The translations under genes and the position numbers were made by a program. This document shows, piece after piece, positions 11,735 to 20,617 of a DNA stretch of 64,000 bases. Under the pieces are notes generated by a model that had not been told where the DNA came from, did not search any database, and saw only the letters and a list, made by a program, of their open reading frames with translations. The stretch comes from Clavaria fumosa (Eukaryota > Basidiomycota > Agaricomycetes > Agaricales > Clavariaceae). Location: assembly GCA_951802425.1 (NCBI GenBank), contig OX637795.1, forward strand, positions 2,398,501 through 2,462,500, in the 5' to 3' direction. Numbering within the stretch: the first letter of the stretch is position 1; each line of letters starts with the position of its first letter.

Positions 11735-13869
11735 GCAGAATCAGATCACAAAATTGAACTGGGAAAGGAACTCCAACCACCTGGCTTGATGCCGAGTGAG
11801 CAGACGGACTGTGGAGAAGTACTCTAGGTTCTTGTGGTCGGTAACAATGTCAACCGGAGTTTCAGAACCTTCGAGATAGTGCCTCCAAGTGGTAAATGCC
11901 TTGAATATCGTGAGGAGTTCCTTGTCGTGAGTGTCATAGTTCAATTTGGACACACCCAGGGTGCGGGAATGAAACATGACAGGGTGGACTTCACCATCAG
12001 AGGCGACCGTGGAAAGGATCGTGGTGACGGTGTAGTCTGAGGCATCTGTTTCAACTATCAGCGGAGCTCCAGGAATGAAGTGCGAGAGGATCAGAGCAGT
12101 GGAGAACGCAGTTTTCAGATAGTCAAATGTGGACTGGCAATCGCCGGACCAATGCCATTCGATGTTTTTATGCATTAAGTGGTTCATCAGAGCGACGATC
12201 TCAGAGTAACCATGGACAAAGCGGTGGTAGAAATTGGCGAACCTGAGGAAGGACTGGACATCTTTGACCTTCTGTGGAGTCGGCCAATCCTGTATAGTTT
12301 TAACTTTAGCCGTGTCCATAGAAAGTCTGGATGGAGATAGAATGAATCTGAGGTATTCCACGGTTTCAGCATGAAATTCACACTTCACCGGGTTCAGGAA
12401 GAGACCATTCTTCCGGAGCCTTCAGAGTACCTCTCAGACATGCTCAATGTGTTGTTTCGGATCCTCAGAGTAAATGAGGATGTCGTCAAGGTAGACGACC
12501 ATGAATGTGTCGAGGAGGTCAGAGAATATATCATTCATGAAGTGCTGGAATGTGGTGGGCGTGTTTGTGAGCCTGAAGGGCATCACACACCATTCAAAGG
12601 ATCCGTATTGGGTGTGGAACACAGTCTTCCATTCATCACCCTCAGCGATACGGACCAGGTGATATGCGTGTCGGAGGTCGAGTTTGGTGTAGATTCGGGC
12701 TTTTCCTGGAACATCAAGAAGATCTTTAGTCAGTGGGAGCAGATAGCAGTCTTTTTTGGTCACTTTATTGAGACCATGGAAGTCGACACAAAGTTGGAGT
12801 GTTCCATTCTTTTTCCGCACAAAAAGCACAGGTGCTCCATGCGGAGAATGGCTCGGACAGATAAATCCGATGTGGAGATGTTCGTCCAGAAACTCGTGAA
12901 GTTCGCTGAGTTCGGACTGCGACAGAGAGTAGACCGCACCTGGTGGAGGGGATTCGCCCTCCAGCAGGTTGATTTTTAGGTCGTACAGTCGGTGCGGAGC
13001 AAGGGTGTCCACCTTCTTTTTACTGAAGACATCCGGAAAATCCCTATACTCTTCCGGAACAGAAAGGAGATCCTGAGAGGTGGTGTCAGGGACATTGAAC
13101 AAAGCGGAGGCCACACACGTGGACTCGCTTGACAATGTCATGCCAAAGGCTCGGGACCCACGAAGTCCACAAGCCGTGACAAATGTGGCTGCATTCACAA
13201 AAGAGACCTTGGGTGCCTCGGAGAAAAACGAGGCAGACAGAAAGGTCGGAGACAGAGGCAGAGATGGAGACAGAGTCCGGGCCCGGCTCGGAGTCGCTGC
13301 AGACGATGTTTGAACCAGAGCACTCGGAACAGAGACAGACAGAGGGACAGAGGTGGACAGAGGGACGGAATGGAGGGTGCTGGCCAGTGCACTCTCCGGA
13401 TCAGATTTCGGAGTTTTCTCCTCATTTATGGATGGCCTGGGCTTTATCTGGCCAGTAGTCCAGTCAACCAGCGGGTTGTTTTGGAACAGCCAATTCATTC
13501 CCAAGATCACATCACAAGAGGGATCAAGATCAGTAACTACAAGCAGAATGTCAGTCGGATCCATGGCAGAGAGCTGAATGGATAACCGGACCACTTCAGT
13601 GACCCAGATGGAGGTGGTCCCGTTTATGAAAATGACCTCCCGGGGAGTCACCGGAGTTTTCGGAAGATGAAGGCGAGAGGCAAATTTGGCATCAATGAAA
13701 CAAAGTTCGGTGCCAAAGTCTATCATAGTTTTAAAAGGAGATGAAATCGAAGGAGAAGTGGCAAGAAGGGAAAGAGATCGATGGAAGGAAAGGGTATCGG
13801 GTATAGGTTTAGCACGATCAGAGTTGGAGCAGCCAGAGAGTCGTACTGAGCACTCTAGGCTGCTCAATC
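11735..13869 (-). pseudogene. Element B protease, reverse transcriptase and RNase H
   Basis: The frame open from 13869 starts with a retropepsin domain. Its active-site triplet reads DFG (in MIDFGTELCFID, near 13726) where family members have DSG or DTG, so protease activity is doubtful. Reverse transcriptase follows, with YLDD at about 12482-12493. Two TGA codons after EHV (12415-12435), where CGA arginines are expected, break the protein. RNase H continues from 12388 to 11741. Pol lies in the -1 frame relative to gag and overlaps the gag stop, with a slippery A7 run just upstream. It copies element RNA into DNA in cytoplasmic particles. Inactivated here by nonsense changes and the solo LTR. 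Confidence 0.85.
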
Positions 13870-14946
13870 TTTTTTTGACAAAGTGTCATCTCCATCAGAG
13901 TTGACACAGGCAGTGGTGGCGTTAGCCCGCAAGCTCCACTTATGGCACTCATTGGCCTTGTGGCCTGCTGCGCCACAGAAAAGACAGAGATTATTATCGA
14001 AACACCATTGGCGTTCTTCCAGAGTCAGTTTCCCATCCTGACCCAGGTGAGGCTTTTTCACATCACTGGGGCTACCGGAGTTTCCAGAGCCCTCGGCGGG
14101 TTTAGGAACTGGAGTCCCCAAAGTAGGACCGGAGTTCACCAGACACTTATCCGATGGTTTCTCGGACTTGGTATTAGCACCAGGAGGGTTGGAGGACTTG
14201 GGATTATCCGAAGTCTCCTTTTTATTGTTGTTGTTAGGCATTGGAGGCTTAGCAGAGTCCTGAAAGATCTCCTGCTGCTGAGCCCAATAACGGCCATCAA
14301 TAGCACTGGCTTGCTCGCGGAGTCCACGGAGTGTTTCCACACAATCAACGCAGGCCAGTTCATCCTTGATGCGGCTGGCAAGTCCTTTGTAGAACTGCCG
14401 CTGCAGCGCATACTCGTCCCAATGGACAATGGATGTGTACCTGTTGAACGAAATGGTGTATTTCGCCAACTTCTGGTCCTCGCGCATCTGGAGGCATTCG
14501 AGTTTGAACTCCGCCTCATGGATCGCGTCGTATGGACCGAAATTCTTGGTGAGCTGTGAAACAAACATTTTCTAGTTCGAGAGGACCAGATGACCTTCAT
14601 CATCCAGGACCATGGGCTCGAACCATTCCAGGGCGGAGCCCCAGAGAAAGGAAAGAACATAGTGTACCTTATGAGAGTCGGACTTGAATGCCCTTGGGCG
14701 ATCAAGGAAGTTCAATTGGCATTGGACCAAGAAGCTTTTCAACTTCTTAGCGTCCGAGCCATCAAAGGTATCGGGGTCACATGGTTTAACTGTCTCTGGG
14801 TGCTTGTTGGCATTAATAATCTTCTGAAGGATACATGCCGGAGTTAGTTTGCACTTGGCTTGAGGTGTCAGAGGTTCATTTAGCTTGTCGTCGTCGTCAG
14901 TGACCAAGGGGTCTGACTCTTCGTCATGTTCTGGGGGTCCGGACAC
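13864..14946 (-). pseudogene. Element B gag
   Basis: The capsid precursor is open from 14946 with one TAG at about 14570 (probably a former CAG), then open to the TGA at 13866-13864. A retrotransposon gag core is recognisable (FLWGSALEWFEP region, then the QMREDQKLAKYTISFNR region). A CX2CX4HX4C zinc knuckle (CLFCGAAGHKANEC, near 13955-14000) follows. Gag packages the element RNA. Its last codons are TCA AAA AAA GAT TGA, and the pol frame is -1 to it. Confidence 0.85.
13870..13876 (-). promoter_or_regulatory. Candidate -1 ribosomal frameshift site between gag and pol of element B
   Basis: On the minus strand seven consecutive A residues fall as A AAA AAA in the gag zero frame (codons TCA AAA AAA GAT TGA). 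This is the canonical X XXY YYZ arrangement. A slip of one base back gives AGA TTG AGC, entering the open pol frame and skipping the gag stop two codons later. No stem-loop or pseudoknot was checked downstream. Confidence 0.65.
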
Positions 14947-15048
14947 ACTTGGAGTCGGAGTATTGTCAGCTGGATCTGGGACATCGTCGTCCTCAGTGAC
15001 AGGAGGTGGAGCTCAAACACCGGATCGTGTGGTCAGCATTGTTATTTT

Positions 15049-15079
15049 CATATATACGAGGTTTGAAGTTCGAATATAC
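15049..15079 (-). other. Conserved leader / primer-binding block of element B
   Basis: Directly inside the 5' LTR the minus strand reads GTATATTCGAAC, then CCTCGTATAT a few bases on. Element D has the same block after its 5' LTR (31730-31758: GTATATTCGAAC, then CCTCGTGTAT). Conservation exactly at the primer-binding position of two families with different LTRs suggests it is the binding site. It does not begin TGG, so a plain tRNA 3' end is not the primer. I found no match to it inside the B LTR, so self-priming is not supported. Confidence 0.5.
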
Positions 15080-15791
15080 TGTCATGGTCTGAACAAAGAT
15101 TAGTAGTGAAGGGGTTAGCAGAATGGAGCAGAGTTATAGTAGCGGAGTCCAAAGTCAGACAAGTGGAGGGATGGATAAGAAGAATGGAGACAGATGGGAC
15201 TGCAGCCTCAACATATGTGTTGTGCCACCACATATATACTTTGTCCCTATTTAGCAAACAGAAACAATGCCAAGAAGAAGTCAAACACAGAAGTCGAACT
15301 CTGAGAATATCGGAGTCCGCCGGAGTTGGTCAGAGTTGGTCAGATGGCATGGAGAACGTCGAGAACAATGAGGACGAAAGCTCAGAGATGTTTGGGGGTC
15401 AGAGACGTTAATATTCCAACTGAGGAGCAGGGAGATACAGGTGGAAACTTATACTGCAAGGACAGAGTATAGGAGTAATGTGAAACAATGTACATATCAA
15501 ATTACTAGGAGAGTTTCACCACATGTGCCTGTGCAATTTTCATGGAACAAAGAAATAACAATAGAAATGACTCCCATGGGTCAAGGGCATCCTCCCAATG
15601 GTAAACAGAATGAGGGGATGGAGGGAGAAGGTTCTAGAACGAAGTCCGAAGGGTCCGAAGTACGGCAGAATGGAGTCCGAAGAAGGCACAGAGTGGAGCG
15701 CATGGAGTTACAGCGGAGCAGATTGGAGTTGGTAAGGAGCTCGGAGTCCGGAGCAGGGATCGTGCTTATGCAAGCAGATGGGGTCGTAACA
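15080..15791 (-). repeat. Element B 5' LTR
   Basis: This is the partner of 6771-7481. The minus strand carries a TATATAT box (plus-strand 15232-15240), and element transcription runs leftward from it toward gag. It contains CGGAGT words on the plus strand. The right flank ATGTG (15792-15796) is the putative target duplication. Confidence 0.9.
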
Positions 15792-16496
15792 ATGTGCGAC
15801 ACAGCCACCCGAGAAGTTGGTGAATTTCCACCACTCAAGTCTTTCCAGACACAGGATTCCGACACACATAATATCTGACCCAAATCCAAAATCCATCCCG
15901 CCACCAGAATTTGCAAATTAGCAATTCCCTGAGCCCCGGAATTTCCCTGATTTCAGGGAACAAGAAATTCCACCCAAACCTATCTGAACCCATTTCCAGC
16001 GCTGCTTCCTGTCCAATTGTCAAGCTGCCGAAACACATATCCGACCCCCGAAATCCGAACCCGGACATTCATCCATCTGTGCGAAATTTCTGTGCAATCC
16101 GACATCCGACCCTCGGAGCAACTTAGCGAAGCAATGCTATGACCTCCGAAGTGCTGTCACAAGTAACAAGTTTCACTCGTATTCCGACTTCCGGCACAAA
16201 CTCCGACACAAAAATCCAGTACTATTCCTATGTCCGATTTTACCCGTCTCCTGTTACTGTTCATGAAAACCCGAACTCTGGATCCCGGAATCCAACCCCC
16301 TAAATCTCTCAACTCGCAGGTTTTGAAGTTCAACTCCTGCATAGGAACTGGTCGCAGATTTTTACTCTGCGTATCCGACACCACCCGGAACTTAGTCCGA
16401 TCTCCGCCATTTCTGTGCATGACTTAATTCACTACAAGTCCGAATGCAAAAGCAAGTACATTAAGTTAGAAGAAAAAAACAAAGGAAACTATGTAC
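15792..16496 (+). other. Element C right interior, no gene recognised
   Basis: This is a continuation of element C after element B. It is pyrimidine-rich with many CCGAA, TCCGAC and CTCCG words and short open frames only. It lies downstream of the stop of the antisense gene and may hold its 3' untranslated region. Confidence 0.5.
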
Positions 16497-16644
16497 TTAC
16501 GCAGGCAACAAGTTGCCTGCGACTGCTTCGTCCGCGGAAGCCGGCCCTGGCCCCGATCCTTTCCCCACATCCGCATCCGCTGCCTTTGCGGGTCCCGGAC
16601 CCACGCCTGCCTTCTTTTCCGCCCCCGGACCCGGACCCGCTCCG

Positions 16645-17734
16645 TTATCCGACCCCTTCCCCACATCCGTCTTTCTCCCGACCCCCGGACCCGCTTTCCC
16701 CTCCGCTCCCGTCTCTGGCTCCACATCCGGCATCTCTGCGTCTTCCCCCAACTCCGGACTTCATGAGACTCTCACAGATATTCTCCTCAACATTGAGCAA
16801 GACTTGCTCGATAATGTGGGACCACCTCTTCGTCATCACCTCCCAGTTTAGGGCCCGTTGCAGGGCCCAGCCATCGGCTGCCACCAATTCCCTCACGAAA
16901 TTTTCCCCCGTCTCCTCGACAGTGGCTCGGAGAGCCCGCAACTCCCACACGAGCCACTGCACCGCCTGCAGGAATGTAGTCCCCGCAGCAATTTCCCCCG
17001 GCATCGGCCCCGGCTCCGACTCCACTGCCCGTTGCTTTTTCCGTGCCGGCGCCTCCACCTCCGTCTCCAACGCCTTGTCCGATTCCGGACTTGCAGCTCG
17101 CTTTTCCGCCCGCTTCCCTGCTTTCTTCCCCCGTTCTGGCTCCCCTGGCCAGTTGCACACTATGTGCTTTTCATGACATTCGTCGCAGCTCTTGACCCGA
17201 CTGGGTCTGGTATGCTCGCAAAGCTGCCAGAAATTTGTTAGCCCGGTCCCCGAAATCCCATGCCCCAAATTCCTGAAACATGGAAATCCGACTCACCAAG
17301 CCCTTTTTAGCGCACTGCAGGCACGCCTCGTCTGTGGCCCGCTGGGCCGCCTCGACCTTTTCTGCCCATTTCCAGGCCTCCTGCGACGACTCCGCCTCCT
17401 GCTGCAAGGCCACCGCCTCCGCAGCAGTCCCTCCGACCTTCTTGACTGTCGGCCTTGCGGCCACGATCTCCTCCCGTCGGGCCCGAGCCCGCTCCCCCGA
17501 TTCTGCTTCCTTCCGCTCCCGCTCCTCCACTTTCCGTCTCGCCCGTTCCGCCTCTTCCGCCTCCCTCCGCACTTGCTCCTCTGCCTCTCTCCGAATCCGC
17601 TCCGCTTCCTCTGCCTCCCGCCTTTTCCGCTCCTCCGCCTCCCGCTTTTTCCCTGTCCGCTCCGCCTCCAATGCCGCCATCTCTGCCTGCAACTTTTCAA
17701 TTTTTATTTCAACATTGTCTCTGTCGTCTGCCAT
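16645..17734 (-). CDS. Antisense coiled-coil protein with Zn2Cys6-like cluster (element C), two exons
   Basis: Exon 1 is 17734-17297 (146 codons, phase 0), the intron is 17296-17224 (GTGAGT...CTAAC...CAG), and exon 2 starts at 17223. Splicing joins CLQCAKKGL to LCEHTRPSR. It yields cysteines 138, 141, 148, 159, 162 and 169: CX2CX6CX10CX2CX6C, the Zn2Cys6 spacing and the same as the antisense protein of element B. Residues about 10-90 are E/R/K-rich, heptad-like coiled coil. The frame as read ends at 16645 (338 residues). A one-base shift in a G run near 16750 would open a longer G/P/A/E-rich tail ending at 16497, so a recent frameshift is possible. A TATA box lies about 60 bp upstream. DNA binding and a role in element control are inferred. 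Confidence 0.7.
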
Positions 17735-17791
17735 GCCTGATGGTGGTTCAGGTCTAAGGAGAAAAACTGGACTTGGGGCATGAGCTCAGAC

Positions 17792-17799
17792 TTATATAT
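17792..17799 (-). promoter_or_regulatory. TATA box for the antisense gene of element C
   Basis: The minus strand reads TATATAAG 58-65 bp upstream of the ATG at 17734. It is followed by a pyrimidine-rich stretch before the start codon. This gives the antisense gene its own promoter, separate from the LTR. Confidence 0.6.
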
Positions 17800-17928
17800 C
17801 CAGGCTCGGAAATTCAAACTCCGCCCGAAATTCCCGATCCGACACTCCGCAGAATGCTCTGATCCCATCACAACCTGATCTTCTCCAATCTCCCAGCTCT
17901 GATCTAAAAGGTCTGAAGGGTTCGACCT

Positions 17929-17942
17929 TAAAGGGGAGGCAC
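17929..17942 (+). other. Element C polypurine tract
   Basis: TTAAAGGGGAGGCAC lies immediately before the right LTR start TGTCACG at 17943. This purine run at the LTR edge sets the element's orientation as plus. Confidence 0.85.
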
Positions 17943-19225
17943 TGTCACGTCCGTGCCACTCCCTTCGAGCCCAGACCGGAAACTCTATGTCCGGTCCCAG
18001 ACTTCCGATCTCTGGACCCGGATCTCCGAACTCCCGCTTTGGTGCCTCAGTATCTGAGGGTACCTGCCCCGCATGTGGGGCAGGCACCAAACCCACCTTC
18101 AGGGATAGTTCCCCAAGTGGTGATCCCAATCCCAATCCTGACTCCCAATCCCGATCCTGACTCCTGATCCTGATCCCGACTCCTGATCCTGATCCTGACT
18201 CCTGATCCCGATCCCTGATCCCAACTTCCCGACAGTCGCAAACCCACTTCCATGGCTACTCACCAGCAACAAACTCCGAGCATGGAAACACTGCAATCTG
18301 CGCAGTTGCTTGGTAGTGTAGCTACCAACCTGATGGTAGTAATGTCCAACTCCAGGATCAGGAAACTGATCCCCATTGCTGTTCCATTGCTCCATTGCAA
18401 TTCCCATTGTCCCATAGTAAGTCCTGCAGTGTATCTCCAGGACATTCTCCATAGCTACCGTCAATACTCCGGGTTGCTGGAAACGCCCCAGACTTGTAGT
18501 ATATATACCTACCCACTTCGTAGAGTATTCTGCAGTCCGGATACTGCCCTCATATACCCACGTACACCCTTCCTGTATACCCCCGAACTCCCCCACACTT
18601 CCGTCCTTCCGTCCCTCTGTACTTCTGCACCTCCATACCTGGAATCCCATCCGACCCTGTTTCCTGTTCCCCTGTCTATTCCCGCACTTCTGTCCTTTCC
18701 ACCTGCCACCTTGTAATATGTATAATGTCTGATCTGACCCTTGCCCCCCATCTCCTATGCCAGTAGTGCTAAGTCCTGACTGACTCCCAACCAACTCCTG
18801 ACTGACTCCTGGCTGAGTTCCATCCAACACCCGGAATCTGTCCCGACCTCCAGAAACCATGTCTGAACACCAGAACTCCATATCCCTCTCTCCACCCGGC
18901 CTCTGTCTCCTCTACTTAGTCACTTGTTAAACCCGAACTCTGCCTGAACTCCATCTCCACCCTCCGGTCCATCCCTCATCTCGAAAATGGTCAAGTCCAA
19001 CCTGGACTTCTCACCCGAGCACCGGACCTGAGATCCCGAATCCCATAACTCCGAAATATGGGACACCCAGGACCCAGGAAGGGCGTCGTTTCAATACATT
19101 CACCAAAGTCCTGTCTGAACCCCGAAGTCCACTCCCGGACATTCTGGACATCCCAGGCCCGAACTCCGAACCCTGACCAGACTTCACCCTGACCCTCCGA
19201 GCACCCTCCGAGCACACACATAACA
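17943..19225 (+). repeat. Element C 3' LTR
   Basis: This is the partner of 1684-2872, about 90 bp longer through small insertions (for example repeated CTGATCCTGATCC words near 18150-18210 and a short duplication near 19195-19215). The TATA box is at 18500-18507. It ends ACATAACA at 19225, followed by the target duplication AAAGA. Confidence 0.9.
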
Positions 19226-19453
19226 AAAGAGTACAAAAAAGGAAACAATGAAGTACTTATAGTGAGAGCCCCAGCACTTGCCAACTTTCCCATGCTTGGA
19301 CCCTCGGATCACGTGATGCGCCCAGGCCCTAGGTCATGTGATCTTATGTGATTACATAATCTGACCCAGCCACAGGTCATGTGACCTTCTAACAACCCTC
19401 CCCAGTTTCTCCATAACTCCTCTTTGGGATGGCTTATGTAAGCAATCCTAACA
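19226..19453 (-). repeat. Element A 3' LTR, proximal part
   Basis: On the minus strand it begins TGTTAGGATTGC directly after the polypurine tract and runs to AAAGA at 19226, where element C interrupts it. It is nearly identical to 35299-35526, with differences at CpG. Confidence 0.92.
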
Positions 19454-19468
19454 TCACCCCCCTCTTAA
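19454..19468 (-). other. Element A polypurine tract
   Basis: The minus strand reads TTAAGAGGGGGGTGA just before the LTR start TGTTAGG. It overlaps the last codons of the integrase frame. Confidence 0.85.
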
Positions 19469-20383
19469 GGCTGGGCGTCCCAACCAGCTAGCTTGGCCTT
19501 GTTGGGGTGGGAGAGGAAGAAGTCCTGGAGAAGCAATGTTACATTAGTGAGGTTCCTACAGGGCTCCCAAGTGTTTTCCTCCACTGGGTATCCCAACCAC
19601 TTCACCAAGTACTTCACCCCACACCCCACCTTCTTAACATCAAGGATCACCTCCACATCATACTCCAGGTGGTCATCATCAATTGTAGGGGGTGGAGGGG
19701 GAGGCAGGTTCTGTGAAGGGAAGGAAGGGGGATGGTATGGCATCAACAGCAACTCGTTGAAGACCTGATGGATGCACCAGGCCCGAGGGAGCTTGAGGCA
19801 ATACCCAGCAGGTCCCACCTTCTCCTCAACTGCAAAGGGGCCTGCTCTCTTGTTGTCAAGCTTTTTAGAGGGCTGGTCTATCTTCAAGTTTCTAGTGTCC
19901 AGCCAGACCAGATCTCCCTCAGAGTACTCCTGACTTGAGCGTTTCCCTTTATTGTAGCTCTTCTTCATTGCTGCTGCCGCTTTCTCCATTGCCTCCTTGG
20001 CTGCTCTTCGGGACTCTGTGAGCTTAGCCATCCACTTGTCCACTGCTGGGTTCACCTCAGAAGGTGGGCAGAGTCCCCCATTCCATGGGTGCTGGCCATA
20101 GTCAAGGAAGAACGGCATCTGTCCTGTCGCGGAGTGTTCACGATTGTTAAGAGCAAACTCAGCAGTTGACAACCATTCAGCCCAGTCATCCTGGAGATGG
20201 TCCATGTAAGCCCGGAGATAGATCTCCATCTCCTGGTTTGCCCATTCCATCTGTCCATCAGTCTGCAGATGAAAGGCAGTACTTGGATTTGCCTTTACCC
20301 AGATCATGGAGTAGAACTCCTTCATGAAGTGGGACACAAACTGGGACCCCTGGTCACTCACAACCTTGTGAGGGACTCCATGG
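19465..20383 (-). pseudogene. Element A integrase C-terminal half with chromodomain
   Basis: The frame is open from the CACTA insertion point to a stop at 19465. It starts DHGVPHKVVSDQGSQFVSHF (second catalytic Asp), then TDGQMEWANQEMEIYL (catalytic Glu). The C-terminal domain follows, with a chromodomain (VKYLVKWLGYPVEENTWEP, about 19530-19640). The upstream part is at 26452-27443, and the CACTA element split the gene between FHD and HGVP. When joined, this is a normal chromovirus integrase. In this copy it is disrupted. Confidence 0.88.
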
Positions 20384-20386
20384 TCA

Positions 20387-20524
20387 CACGGCGGACAAAT
20401 AGGTGTCCATTCGCATGGCGAAGTGTCATGTCCATCTACCTGTCCACTTATGCGCCACTTACACGCCCCTTACCTGTCCATTCGCTTTTTGTCACACTGG
20501 CACATGTCACCACAAATAATATTA
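20387..20524 (+). repeat. CACTA left terminal inverted repeat
   Basis: These 138 bp are almost perfectly inverted relative to 26311-26448, with a handful of mismatches mostly at CpG. The stretch contains repeated GTCCA and CACTTA words typical of subterminal binding sites. Confidence 0.9.
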
Positions 20525-20617
20525 TATAATCATATTATAATCATTATTCATTATAATGTTATTATTTTATGATCCGTATCGCAGTGTGGCTGGCTCGAGT
20601 AACAGACTGCGACTATC

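Larger units (their letters stand above)
6771..15791 (-). mobile_element. Element B: chromodomain Ty3/gypsy retrotransposon with an antisense Zn2Cys6-like gene
   Basis: LTRs are 6771-7481 (3', by orientation) and 15080-15791 (5'). On the minus strand the order is 5' LTR, leader, gag, -1 slippery site, protease, reverse transcriptase, RNase H, integrase, chromodomain, a long 3' segment with an antisense gene, polypurine tract, 3' LTR. The right flank is ATGTG; the left reads ACATG before TGTCATGG, consistent with duplication of ATGTG and loss of one TG in a TGTGTG run. A 918-bp solo LTR (10813-11730) interrupts pol. CGA-to-TGA stops in pol and a TAG in gag make this copy defective. Confidence 0.88.
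1684..19225 (+). mobile_element. Element C: large LTR element with an antisense gene, non-autonomous
   Basis: The element starts TGTCAC and ends TAACA. It has LTRs of 1189 bp (1684-2872) and 1283 bp (17943-19225) and is flanked by a perfect 5-bp duplication AAAGA (1679-1683, 19226-19230). The polypurine tract AAAGGGGAGG just before 17943 fixes its orientation as plus. Its own interior is 2873-6770 plus 15792-17942; the rest is element B, and a foldback element occupies 3823-4984. I find no gag, protease, reverse transcriptase or integrase in its own interior. The only convincing gene is antisense, at 16645-17734. It would therefore need enzymes from another element to move, like other large non-autonomous LTR elements. 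Confidence 0.88.
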
